Assembly (NCBI GenBank): GCA_003003615.1
Contig: PVWD01000006.1
Span: 1-61,626, forward strand
Length of the DNA: 61,626 nt
Origin: a filamentous cyanobacterium CCP2
GTDB lineage: Bacteria; Cyanobacteriota; Cyanobacteriia; Elainellales; Elainellaceae
Direction of reading: 5' to 3'
Part shown: positions 17,956-26,592 of the stretch, piece after piece
How the letters are laid out: the number at the start of each line of letters is the position of its first letter
Position numbering within the stretch: the first letter of the stretch is position 1
Notes under the pieces: generated by a model
Told to the model about the DNA's origin: nothing
What the model saw: only the letters and a program-made list of their open reading frames with translations
Database searches by the model: none
Position numbers and translations under genes: made by a program

Positions 17956-18491
17956 GAGCCATAAATGGGACAGTGCAGACTACCAAGTGCTCAACAAAGG
18001 TAGTTGCTAGAAACTTTAAGCAGTAGTGCTTCTAGCCTTAGCGACCAAAATTTCTCCATTGCTAGTGCGCCGAGCGAAGCTCGGCTTTGTCTACTGGGTG
18101 AGAGTCCCAGTTCTGGAAGCCCTGGCAAGGCACCAGGTACTGAGTGTTGCGTCAGCGCTGGTAACACCGCTGGCGAAGCGTACACAAGGAGGTAATGGGC
18201 TGCAATGCGACAGCGTGAAGGGATTGAGCCCCGTGATGAGAATAAATTGTGGATGCTGACGCTGTTAGTAAAGCGGAAGGCAACACCAAAGAAGCCAATT
18301 GCCAGGGCTTCGGAGGGTCCACCGGGGTCAAAGACCGTGGCACGTTACCAAGGCAAAGCCGGGAACTCGGGAGATCCCATCGGCTCCTCCGAAATAGGGG
18401 TAGGGCAGTACAACCAGACAACTGGAAGGAAGCCCAACGGTCAATGGGAAGTCGGATGTCCTCATAGTAGTGAAGAAGTAGAGTAACGCCT

Positions 18492-19877
18492 ATGGAGCGA
18501 AGGGGGACACATTCAAACGCCTGTTCGACGGAAACGCTGCCCACACTCAGAGGTGGAACAACGGCGATACCGGGAGTCGAACGGATAGCCCAACGGGCAC
18601 GCAGTCAACCAGAGAGCAGCTTTTCAGCGCTGATGCACCATTTCAGTGTGAAGAATCTGCAAGTCTGCTTCGAGTCACTCGATGGCAAGAAGGCAGTGGG
18701 AATTGATGGCGTGACCAAGGAGCAGTACGGCGAAGAACTGGAGGACAACCTCCAGCGATTGCACCAAAAACTGCACCAGATGTCGTATCGCCCTCAGGCG
18801 GTGCGACGAGTGGAGATTCCCAAGGAAGACGGGAGCACCCGCCCCCTTGGGATCTGCTGTATAGAGGACAAGATCATCCAGGAGATGACCCAACGCATCC
18901 TCGAAGCCATCTATGAACCAACGTTTCTTGACACCTCCTACGGGTTCAGGTCAGGGCGGAGTTGCCATGATGCTCTACGACAACTCAATCAGGAGATGAT
19001 GAGGCAACGGGTGAATTGGGTGGCGGACTTGGATCTGGCTCGGTTTTTCGATACCATGCCGCACCAGGAAATACTCTCTGTATTGGCATTGCGAATCAAA
19101 GATAGGAAATTCCTGCAATTGATTGCACGAATGCTTAAAGCAGGGGTGCAAACGCCTGGAGGGGTGGTGGTCGATGAACTGGGTAGCCCGCAAGGGTCAA
19201 TTGTCTCTCCAGTGATTGCGAACATCTTCCTTGACCATGTTCTAGACCAATGGTTTAGTCAGGTGGTGCGTCAGCACTGCCGGGGATACTGTTCCATCAT
19301 CCGGTATGCTGACGACACGATGGTGTTGTTTGAACGGGAAGACGATGCTCACCGCTTTATGCGGGTCTTGCCACTGCGACTAGCGAAACTCGGGTTAACG
19401 CTCAATCAAGCCAAAACTCAACTGCTAAGATTTGGCAAACAAGCCGCTTGGCAGGCAATCAAGAGTGGACATAAACTCCCCACCCTTGATTATCTGGGCT
19501 TCACCCATTACTGGGGACGGAGCCGGACAGGGAAGGTTAGGCTGAAGCGCAAAACCTCAAAGAAGCGGTTGCGACGTGCTCTGGTAGACCTGAAACAATG
19601 GCTACGCCAAGAACGTAACGCCCGTCAGTTACCGCAGTTGTGGCAAGCGATTGGCAGCAAGATGCGAGGGCACTTCAACTACTTTGGAGTGACTGACAAT
19701 AGTCGAGCGCTGTACCAATTTGAGCGATCTGTTCACGAACTCCTGTTCAAGTGGTTAAACCGTCGCAGCCAGCGTCGTAGTTTTACTTGGGATAGCTTTC
19801 TCAGGTACATGGTGCGATTTCCACTGCCGCGACCGGGTCGTTTAGTTTCGCTGCTTCCTGCTCTTTCTATTGGGTGA
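18492..19877 (+). CDS. ltrA: group II intron reverse transcriptase/maturase without endonuclease domain
   Basis: A 461-residue RT/maturase. RT motifs are intact: PKEDGSTRPLGICCIEDKI, DTSYGFRSGRSCHDAL, WVADLDLARFFD, LGSPQGSIVSPVIANIFL and the catalytic IIRYADDTMVLF. A maturase X domain with HFNYFGV follows. The protein ends LLPALSIG without an HNH domain, unlike the other intron's protein in this window, so it probably uses endonuclease-independent retrohoming. The start is the first ATG in frame within the intron; no strong ribosome site is seen. Confidence 0.9.
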   Translation: MERRGTHSNACSTETLPTLRGGTTAIPGVERIAQRARSQPESSFSALMHHFSVKNLQVCFESLDGKKAVGIDGVTKEQYGEELEDNLQRLHQKLHQMSYRPQAVRRVEIPKEDGSTRPLGICCIEDKIIQEMTQRILEAIYEPTFLDTSYGFRSGRSCHDALRQLNQEMMRQRVNWVADLDLARFFDTMPHQEILSVLALRIKDRKFLQLIARMLKAGVQTPGGVVVDELGSPQGSIVSPVIANIFLDHVLDQWFSQVVRQHCRGYCSIIRYADDTMVLFEREDDAHRFMRVLPLRLAKLGLTLNQAKTQLLRFGKQAAWQAIKSGHKLPTLDYLGFTHYWGRSRTGKVRLKRKTSKKRLRRALVDLKQWLRQERNARQLPQLWQAIGSKMRGHFNYFGVTDNSRALYQFERSVHELLFKWLNRRSQRRSFTWDSFLRYMVRFPLPRPGRLVSLLPALSIG

Positions 19878-19890
19878 ACGATTGAGTGAA

Positions 19891-19923
19891 GAGGCTTGTG
19901 CGGGAAAACCGCAGGCAGGCTTC
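19891..19923 (+). ncRNA. group II intron domain V
   Basis: A 33-nt hairpin starting GAGGCTTGTGCGG with a GAAA tetraloop and the closing CCGCA, ending CAGGCTTC. The distal stem relies on G-U pairs. It lies 14 nt after the maturase stop, the expected place. Confidence 0.75.
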
Positions 19924-20161
19924 TGTGAGGGGGAGGCTCACAACGATGCAAGGCTGAATCTTGTGGCACTCTCGATACCGAAAGGCGAGAGAAACGGAGA
20001 ATACAAAGCAAGCCTAAATATTGGAGGAGTCCTCCCTACTCGACTACAAAGGCGAGGTGGAGCAGTATGAACAGCTAACGCTGGACTTGCAGGGAGTTTG
20101 AGGGGAGCAACAACGAGGGGCGGAGCAGAACGGCACGGATTCACCTGTCCTATCGATCAAT

Positions 20162-20422
20162 TTATTCCCCTGAATAGGGTTTGGCTTGCTTGGGATTGAG
20201 TCCTGCTTCTGCTGCGAGGGTTTGATGGAGCTTTGCCACACTGATATTATCCTCATCGGCTTGGCGAATCCGATCGACCAACTGCTCCTCCGTTAAGCCG
20301 TACAGGTTGCAATAGTAGGCAATCTTGCGATCGAGCAGTTCCTTGTTGGCATCAGTTCGGGCCACTGCAATATCCCGCAACAATGCCGCCTTGGACTTGC
20401 GATCGCCACTGCCTTGTCCCAA
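20162..20422 (-). pseudogene. hypothetical protein fragment, probably N-terminally truncated
   Basis: The 86-residue frame begins at a TTG. The sequence upstream in the same frame is also protein-like (LILQLFNFVASLGQGSGD) and runs to a stop near 20500 without an ATG. The rest is helical and charged (KAALLRDIAVARTDANKELL, YGLTEEQLVDRIRQADEDN). No family is recognised. It overlaps the frame on the other strand, so at most one of the two is genuinely expressed. Confidence 0.4.
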
Positions 20423-20617
20423 CGAGGCTACAAAGTTAAAAAGCTGGAGGATCAGATCGCCTGGGAGGTGGAGCAGCCTAATAGTGACAGATGGTTACTG
20501 CTGACCTTCATTCCCCGTCCCGTTGACCAGTGGCGAGTGTTGCCGTCTTCAACCCGTGATCAAGACTCGGAAATTTACGCGATTATTGAGCAGGCGATTG
20601 CCGATGGCAGGTCGTAG
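20414..20617 (+). pseudogene. hypothetical protein fragment
   Basis: A 67-residue frame from a TTG (SQRGYKVKKLEDQIAWEVEQ..., ending EIYAIIEQAIADGRS). The helical C-terminus looks like genuine protein, but there is no ribosome site or ATG. The 5' part overlaps the head of the minus-strand fragment. I read it as a remnant of a gene broken in the intron region; family unknown. Confidence 0.3.
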
Positions 20618-20674
20618 ACCATCGGGGGGAGGAAGTAGGAAGTCCCTGCAAGCTGAGAACGATGCAGGCTGGTG

Positions 20675-21049
20675 CTACGCCTCTGAGTCTGCTTCAAGCT
20701 TCACTAGATGAATGTGTTTGTACCCCAGCTTCACTTCAAACTCATCCCCTGGCTGTAATCCCATCATCTCAGTGTACGCTTTGCCAATCACGATTTGACC
20801 GTTAGCATGAACAGTGACTCGATAGGTGGGTGTTCTGCCCCTGCCTATTGCGTGTTCTGGGTCAACGCTAACCCCTTCCGCTTCCAGCACGGCTTCAATG
20901 AATGCCGATAAATTGGTGCGGATCTCCCCCGTTTTGGTTTCAATCCCATACCCGCAGGCTTTTGCCTTTTCCGATTTGGAAAGGTGCGACAGTTCTTTCA
21001 GTTTCTTGAGTAGTGCCTTGCCCGTTAAGGGAGCGGTGGAAATTGCCAT
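20675..21049 (-). CDS. cyanobacterial AbrB-like (cyAbrB) transcription regulator
   Basis: A 124-residue protein. The N-terminal half has the cyAbrB-type motif (LTGKALLKKLKELSHLSKSEKA, ACGYGIETKTGEIRTNLSAF) and the C-terminal half a swapped-hairpin-like segment (TVHANGQIVIGKAYTEMMGLQPGDEFEVKLG). CyAbrB proteins are global DNA-binding regulators of carbon/nitrogen balance in cyanobacteria. Its place among mobile elements suggests an accessory paralogue rather than the essential chromosomal copy. Confidence 0.85.
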   Translation of the reverse strand: MAISTAPLTGKALLKKLKELSHLSKSEKAKACGYGIETKTGEIRTNLSAFIEAVLEAEGVSVDPEHAIGRGRTPTYRVTVHANGQIVIGKAYTEMMGLQPGDEFEVKLGYKHIHLVKLEADSEA

Positions 21050-21299
21050 TGTCTCGGTGTGCCGTTAAGTTGAGATTGATGAGCCGACAGTATCTTAATT
21101 CACAACACCAGTCGAAATTGTAAAGCCGCTCAAGTTCCTGCTGCTGCTACGGGGGTCAAAAAGCCCGGATAGTGGGTGCCAAAAGTAGAAGAGGAATGCA
21201 GGAATGCAGTCATTGTCAGTTGAAGTAGAGGCATTTGCGATGAGAGCGATCGCCTTGCTGCAATGACTGCACCATCGTGCTGAATTGAGTTCGTGTCCA

Positions 21300-22043
21300 A
21301 TGGGTGGTCTGTTTGCATTTCTCTTTCTACTCTCCTCTACGGGTCTAGTTTTTGGTCTGGCTCGACCGCAACGGGTTCCTTTCATTGGCGATCGCACTCG
21401 CAAGCGGATTGCCAAAGTTTATGGGTTGCCGACAGCCGTTTTTTTGATTCTTGCTGCTGCAACGGGTGAACCTTCCGAACCACCTACCGTTCAAGAATCT
21501 CCCTCTCTCCAGGAATCTCCTGCGCTGGTTGAATCTTCCCCAGAACCAGCCACGACACCAGAAGTCTCTCCCAGCCCGGAGTTGGCTCAATTCCAGTTCC
21601 CCCAGTCTACTTGTGGTGACAGTCCTAGTAATGGTGGTGATACCTGGTATCCGGTCTTCATTGATGGAGCCGATATAGAAGCAGTGCAGCAGTCCTTTTG
21701 TGCCGATGCGGTCAGTACGGTTCGCTCGGAGACAGGTAATCCCACCGTGCAAGTGGCAAGCTTTACAGATGCCGATCGCGCCCAAACGTTTGCCAGAGCG
21801 GTTGAGGGGGAAGTGGGGCAACCTTCATCCCCAGAACCAGAACCGATCGCTGAGGTAGAGCCTTCTCCTTTGCCGCCCCCAACCCCAAGGGTGAATCCCG
21901 ATGCTCCTGTTCGAGCCGCACGGCAGGGAAGTTGTGATTGTCCCTATGATGTGGATTCCGCAGGACGAAGCTGTGGTGGGCGATCGGCGTACTCCAGACC
22001 AGGAGGCAGTAGCCCGGTTTGCTATGAACGCGATCGGCAATAA
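21300..22043 (+). CDS. membrane-anchored protein with Pro/Glu-rich linker and Cys-rich C-terminus
   Basis: About 247 residues from the ATG at 21300 (the frame opens at an upstream TTG). Two hydrophobic helices (MGGLFAFLFLLSSTGLVFGL and VYGLPTAVFLILAAATG) flank a basic loop ARPQRVPFIGDRTRKR. A long Pro/Glu/Ser-rich linker follows, then a domain with CGDSPSNGG..WYPVF, a second linker, and a compact C-terminal motif GSCDCPYDVDSAGRSCGG..SAYSRPGG. The last motif resembles a small disulfide-rich module found at the end of some secreted cyanobacterial proteins; its function is not known to me. It is probably exported with the Cys module outside. Confidence 0.6.
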   Translation: MGGLFAFLFLLSSTGLVFGLARPQRVPFIGDRTRKRIAKVYGLPTAVFLILAAATGEPSEPPTVQESPSLQESPALVESSPEPATTPEVSPSPELAQFQFPQSTCGDSPSNGGDTWYPVFIDGADIEAVQQSFCADAVSTVRSETGNPTVQVASFTDADRAQTFARAVEGEVGQPSSPEPEPIAEVEPSPLPPPTPRVNPDAPVRAARQGSCDCPYDVDSAGRSCGGRSAYSRPGGSSPVCYERDRQ

Positions 22044-22108
22044 GGATGACTGTGTATGTTCACTTCGTTGTTTGTGGCACAAGCTTGGACTGGAAGGTTT
22101 TTCAACTT

Positions 22109-23353
22109 TTATTCGTAGAGTTTTCCGAGTTGTTGCGCTGCTTCCTTATGCTTTTCTACCAAGCTTGATGGATTCAAAACCTTCGCATGATTCATGAAGC
22201 GATATACCCATCGGCTGAATTCATCAATCGATCGCGGTGGCAGTTTGACTGTGTAGTCCACATAGGTGGGTTGTCCTGTGGTGCTATCTTTGGGTCCTTT
22301 GCGAATGGTTTGGCGATTGTGGCGACGATCGCCTTCCAAAATAAAGGTGATTACGGGGGGAAAGAATCGAACCTTGACCGTTTCTAGCTTTAGCCGTCCT
22401 TGCAACTCCGCTTGCTGTTCTTCTGGCTCACCGAGAAAGAGTCCCCAGCCCGCTTCTAACAACTTATGCGCTGATTGGAGTCTCTTTTTCTGAATGTGGA
22501 TTCCTCGCCCTGCTGGGTGCAACACTTTGCAGTAATTTTTGAAGCGATCGACCCGACCAATTGCCAGATGTTCATTGCTACAAAATTCATAAATTAAGTA
22601 CCAGGCAACGTCGTAATACACCAACTGGAGCGGATAGATTTGGATCAGCCCAACGTGTGTTTTGCTGTAAGGACTGGCACTACAAGAGAGTTCGATCGCT
22701 TGTCCTTGAATAATGGCTTGCTCAACCTGCTCAAGCTGATGAAAGAGGGTATCTTGATTGGTTCCAGATGCCATCATTTCTTGGGGATCAGTATGTCCCA
22801 CTGGGCGGTTCAACTGTTGGCGGACTGGGTAAAATAGCTCTCCGTTTAGTTCTAAATCCAATCCCCGTAATCGTTGAGAGAGGGTGGCGTAAATTTGTCG
22901 CACTTGCGGGTCGCCCTGATCCTTGGCTTGGGAGGCAAGCGCACTGAAGGCAATCTGTAACTCTTCAGGAGTCATAACCCCTGTACCCAGATAGTACCCC
23001 CAGCGATACATCCGTTGATCCAAAATGCCATAGCGACGCAAGGTTTCTAGATCTTTACGGAGGGTCGGAACAGCAGGGTAGTCCAGAGGAAACTGCACAT
23101 CTTGCACCTGGGCAACTGCCTGGAGCCGCGATCGCACTGCCTGGAGGGCATCATGATGGCGTTTGGGTAGCTCGGATGTTTCTTTGCCGTTGGAAGTGGC
23201 TAAATCGTGCGACGTTTGATGGAGCGAATCATCACTTTCCCCGGATTCTGGGCACCCTATACCAGGATATCGAACCAGTGTTGTGATTAAGAGCATCAAT
23301 CGTTCAAAAGCCAATAAGTCAGCGTAGGGATGAGCGGTCGATTTTTTTACCAT
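22109..23353 (-). CDS. WYL-domain transcriptional regulator
   Basis: A 414-residue protein. A helix-turn-helix-like region near residues 90-125 (VPTLRKDLETLRRYGILDQRMYRWGYYLG) is followed by a WYL-type domain near 200-300 (HVGLIQIYPLQLVYYDVAWYLIYEF, HLAIGRVDRFKN) and a WCX-like C-terminus (VRFFPPVITFILEGDR). WYL proteins bind nucleotides or nucleic acids and regulate defence genes; a WYL protein (Sll7009) is a known repressor of a CRISPR-Cas locus in Synechocystis. Here the gene is divergent from the Cmr operon with a 453-bp gap, so control of that operon is likely, by inference. Confidence 0.85.
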   Translation of the reverse strand: MVKKSTAHPYADLLAFERLMLLITTLVRYPGIGCPESGESDDSLHQTSHDLATSNGKETSELPKRHHDALQAVRSRLQAVAQVQDVQFPLDYPAVPTLRKDLETLRRYGILDQRMYRWGYYLGTGVMTPEELQIAFSALASQAKDQGDPQVRQIYATLSQRLRGLDLELNGELFYPVRQQLNRPVGHTDPQEMMASGTNQDTLFHQLEQVEQAIIQGQAIELSCSASPYSKTHVGLIQIYPLQLVYYDVAWYLIYEFCSNEHLAIGRVDRFKNYCKVLHPAGRGIHIQKKRLQSAHKLLEAGWGLFLGEPEEQQAELQGRLKLETVKVRFFPPVITFILEGDRRHNRQTIRKGPKDSTTGQPTYVDYTVKLPPRSIDEFSRWVYRFMNHAKVLNPSSLVEKHKEAAQQLGKLYE

Positions 23354-23806
23354 TTCTGTAGAGAAGGAGGGAATTACCTCACCGTTAACCCTAGCAAGCG
23401 AGAAACGTTATTTGCAAGAATAAACACCATACGGCTTATCTATAAAGTCGATCGCTAGACTGCTGGCAGGATTTGGCTAGACGGTAAAAGGTGGAGACAT
23501 TACCAATATTTTCTTTTCACTGAGCAGGATATCGAGATCACATTTCTCTCTGGAAATGTCAAGGTTAAAGAAAATATGAATATTTTTCTAAATAAAGTTA
23601 TAGATTGCTTGCACAGCAGTAGTTCTAAGAATCTAAAGGGATTCAAGATAATATTTGCAATTAGTGGATATTGAAAAGCCAATCTTGTTAGGATGCAGGC
23701 TAGTCACGACACTGTAAGAAAAACAGGTCTAGGGATTAGCGAACGAGAGAATTCTAAGTAATTTTCAAGAACGCTCAGTTCTTGAATGATTAATCGTACC
23801 TAAGGC
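23354..23806. promoter_or_regulatory. divergent promoter region between WYL regulator and Cmr operon
   Basis: A 453-bp AT-rich region between head-to-head genes; it must hold the promoters of both. No gene is seen. I could not pick out a convincing operator by eye. AAGGC lies immediately before the Cas10 start ATG. Confidence 0.5.
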
Positions 23807-25591
23807 ATGAATACATATACTGCTATTAGCTTTGCTCCAGTTCAAGGTTTCATTGAAAAATCTCGCAAACTTCGTGATTTGTTTGGAGCATCGCTGATTT
23901 TGTCCTATTTGAGCCAGAAAATTGTTGAGAAGGCAGAAGAGCATCTTGAAAAAGGCTGCATTATTTCACCTGGTTTGATTGAACATCAAGAGGGCATGCC
24001 TAACCGCATTTTGGTGAAGGGTGAATTAACACGAGAAGTGGTGGAAAAAGCCCTTTTAGGAGAGTGGCAGAAAATCTTGAGGGTATGCCGAGAATGGGTT
24101 GAAGACAATATTGGCATTCCTAAGGAGCAGTATCACTGGGCGCAGAAGCCACAACAGGTTGATCAGGAAAAGGGTGAGTGGGAACGCTGGGGTAGCTATA
24201 CCTGGGAAGTTTTTATGGGCTGGGGGCGACCAGATCCAGACAATCCTGACAAAAACCTGATCAAAGCTGCGATGGATGATCTGGAGACTCGCAAGCTAAA
24301 GCGGGATTGGGTCGCTATTAACTGGGTAGGCGAAAGCTCAAGCTTATCAGGGACGGATGCGATCGCGTGGCATCGTCTTGGCGCAAAGCGCGATTTAAGC
24401 AAAACTTTGACAACAGATGAAAGGCTTAAAGAGAAAGAAGACCAAGAACTTTTTTACCGGCGTTTATCCTGGGTGCTGGACAATCCAGAACAGCGTAAGG
24501 GAAAAGCTCATGATATGTCATTAGAGAAGTTACGAGCTTACGAGCAGCCTAACGCTGAAGGAATTGGCAGATATATTGCTGTTAATGAACGACTAAGTAT
24601 TCCAGAACTAGTTAAGCGATTAATTACTTACGACAAGATTGATGAAAAAGAACCTGATGATCAAAAGCTGAAAATTGCCAAGTTGAAGACACGACCAGAC
24701 GATCCAGAGTTTAAAGATATCTACCGTGAGGCTGGATATTGGACAGGTTGGTTCATGGGTGACGGTGATCAGGTTGGGGACAAGCTGAAGAAATTAGCTG
24801 AATGGAATTCAGACAATCCAGAGAAGCAGGCTCAGGATCTCCAACATTTCTCTAAGCTGATGCGTGGGTGGGGACAAGAGTTTGAAAAACGCAAGGATTT
24901 GTTTCCCGGTGGTAAGGGACGAGTTATCTATGCTGGCGGTGATGACTTTATGGGAGTCCTTTACAGTGAGGAAACCCAAACTGAGGAAAAACCAGATAAG
25001 TTGAAGCCGATCGAAGCTTGGAATTGGTTAATGCAATTACCTAAGCAATGGGAAAAGTTGCAAAATGATTTAGCTGATGATTTGGGTTTTAAGGATCAAC
25101 ATCGCTTTACCTACAGTGTTGGTTTTGTTTGGGCAGGGCATCAAGTCCCTCAGCGAGATATTTTGCAGCATTGCCGAGAGGCAGAACAACGATCAAAGAA
25201 ACTGGGGCGCGATCGTATTACGATTCGAGTCGTTTTCAACAGTGGTCAATATGTGCAGTGGACGTGCCTTTGGAAGCATTTGGAAATCCTGAATCGTTGC
25301 CAGGACTGGACACATCTTTACAACGACTGGGCATATCTGAAATCTCGTCATGCAGTTCGATTAAAACAAATAGATCAAAGTAAAAATCCTAGGAATCCTG
25401 TTACTAGAGATTTGGCACTGGTCATGCTTGATCTCTACTTTGATGGGCTAGGTGAAGAAATCCAGAATGCCAAAAAACAAGAGGATCAATGGAATGCAAT
25501 CGTAGGGGATTACAGCGATCTTGCCATTGTTCAGTGGGTTAATGATTTAGTTCAGGTGGGATGGCAGCTATGCGCGAATTCAAATACTTAG
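23807..25591 (+). CDS. cmr2: type III-B Cas10 (Cmr2), HD domain absent
   Basis: The large Cmr subunit and cyclic-oligoadenylate synthase. The protein starts almost directly with the first Palm motif SFAPVQGFIEKSRKLRDLFG (residues 8-27), which in full-length Cas10 follows the N-terminal HD nuclease, so the HD domain is missing. The GGDD catalytic site is intact at residues 377-380 (IYAGGDDFMGV). At 594 aa it is shorter than the usual 800-1000. It should activate the CARF effectors downstream through cOA but not cut DNA. It is the first gene of the operon; its stop lies inside the start of cmr3. Confidence 0.93.
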   Translation: MNTYTAISFAPVQGFIEKSRKLRDLFGASLILSYLSQKIVEKAEEHLEKGCIISPGLIEHQEGMPNRILVKGELTREVVEKALLGEWQKILRVCREWVEDNIGIPKEQYHWAQKPQQVDQEKGEWERWGSYTWEVFMGWGRPDPDNPDKNLIKAAMDDLETRKLKRDWVAINWVGESSSLSGTDAIAWHRLGAKRDLSKTLTTDERLKEKEDQELFYRRLSWVLDNPEQRKGKAHDMSLEKLRAYEQPNAEGIGRYIAVNERLSIPELVKRLITYDKIDEKEPDDQKLKIAKLKTRPDDPEFKDIYREAGYWTGWFMGDGDQVGDKLKKLAEWNSDNPEKQAQDLQHFSKLMRGWGQEFEKRKDLFPGGKGRVIYAGGDDFMGVLYSEETQTEEKPDKLKPIEAWNWLMQLPKQWEKLQNDLADDLGFKDQHRFTYSVGFVWAGHQVPQRDILQHCREAEQRSKKLGRDRITIRVVFNSGQYVQWTCLWKHLEILNRCQDWTHLYNDWAYLKSRHAVRLKQIDQSKNPRNPVTRDLALVMLDLYFDGLGEEIQNAKKQEDQWNAIVGDYSDLAIVQWVNDLVQVGWQLCANSNT

Positions 25592-26580
25592 TGATTGTGT
25601 CGCCCTTAGGATTTCTTTATGGGAGTGCAGGAGCTTTTCTGTCGCCTGAAAATTTAGTGGGGCGATCGGGGGCAAAATTTCCACCCGATGCAGCAACTTT
25701 GGCAGGGCTATTTTTCAGTGAGAATAAGCAAAATGCGCTCGCCCCTCAAACAACACTCAGAAATGAGCTGTTCGTAGCGGGTCCCTTTTGGGCAAAGCAA
25801 GGGCATGAAGAAAATTTTTATGTTCCTTTACCACGACATCGCATTATTGAAGATGGGCGGGATGATGAGTGGAAACTGAATACTAAGCGAGAATGGGAAC
25901 GTGATCCTAATAAGCAGGATATAGAGTCAGAATATCGTTGGCAAACTATTGATTCATGGAATCGACCCAAAACTTCAGATATTCGGAAAAACAAGGAAGT
26001 TGGCTCTGCTCCTTGGGAATATGTTTCGTTCTTGCATCCCCAGATGAAAAGTGATGAGCGCCATGTTCTTTCAGAGGATGGGTTGTTTCTAGAGAACGCA
26101 GTGCAACTAGATGATGACTTTTGCCTGGTTTATCTATCCACGTTTCCACTTCAAGACGGATGGTATCGCTTTGGTGGAGAAGGTCATTTTGTGGAAATCA
26201 CCTGTCAGGACATTAAGCCTGAGAGCAGCATTCATGAATTGCTCAAATCAGACAATAAGATTAAACACGCTTGTGCGTTGATTACGCCAGGAGTCTGGGG
26301 ATCGAATCGTCTTTCCCATCGCTATCCTAAACAGCCTGATTTTCCAAAACAGGGAATCAAAATGTTAACGGACAAAGCGATTCCCTATCGCTATCGCAGT
26401 CGCGGCAGGCTGGGGCGTGGGCGTTACGCTGTACCACCGGGAACGGTGTATGTATTCAAGAAACCTCTGGAGAAAAATTGGTGGGAATTTCCAGAAGAGT
26501 GGTTTCCCAAGGAAGGATTTCCACTGAAGCATTTGGGCTGTGGGTTATGTTTACCAATTCAAATTAATGGTGCGGCATAA
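25570..26580 (+). CDS. cmr3: type III-B RAMP protein Cmr3 (Cas5-like)
   Basis: It caps the crRNA 5' tag in the Cmr complex. The N-terminus has the RAMP beta-strand and typical region YLVIVSPLGFLYGSAGAFLS. The middle has GPFWAKQ and LPRHRIIEDGRDDEW. Glycine-rich regions occur near residues 190-290 (GGEGHFVEI, GVWGSNR), ending with SRGRLGRGRYAVPPGTVYVF. Two ATGs (25561 and 25570) overlap the end of cmr2; AGGTGGG lies 10 nt before the second, so 25570 is preferred. Overlapping genes indicate translational coupling. Confidence 0.9.
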   Translation: MREFKYLVIVSPLGFLYGSAGAFLSPENLVGRSGAKFPPDAATLAGLFFSENKQNALAPQTTLRNELFVAGPFWAKQGHEENFYVPLPRHRIIEDGRDDEWKLNTKREWERDPNKQDIESEYRWQTIDSWNRPKTSDIRKNKEVGSAPWEYVSFLHPQMKSDERHVLSEDGLFLENAVQLDDDFCLVYLSTFPLQDGWYRFGGEGHFVEITCQDIKPESSIHELLKSDNKIKHACALITPGVWGSNRLSHRYPKQPDFPKQGIKMLTDKAIPYRYRSRGRLGRGRYAVPPGTVYVFKKPLEKNWWEFPEEWFPKEGFPLKHLGCGLCLPIQINGAA

Positions 26581-26592
26581 GGAGAAAAATTC

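Larger units (their letters stand above)
18065..20043 (+). mobile_element. group II intron with RT/maturase
   Basis: The 5' end is the consensus GTGCGCCGAGCGAAGCTCGG (18065). Domain I RNA follows to about 18490, then the maturase gene. Domain V is at 19891-19923, a domain VI-like segment comes next, and the 3' terminus is CCTACTCGAC at 20043. The joined exons read ...ISPLL/YKGEVEQYEQLTLDLQGV in one frame ending at a stop near 20100. The intron may therefore have entered a small, now broken gene or gene fragment. Confidence 0.82.

Noticed and set aside
18004-18486. Small reading frames in the 5' part of the second group II intron
   Set aside because: This is structured intron RNA (domain I) rather than coding sequence.
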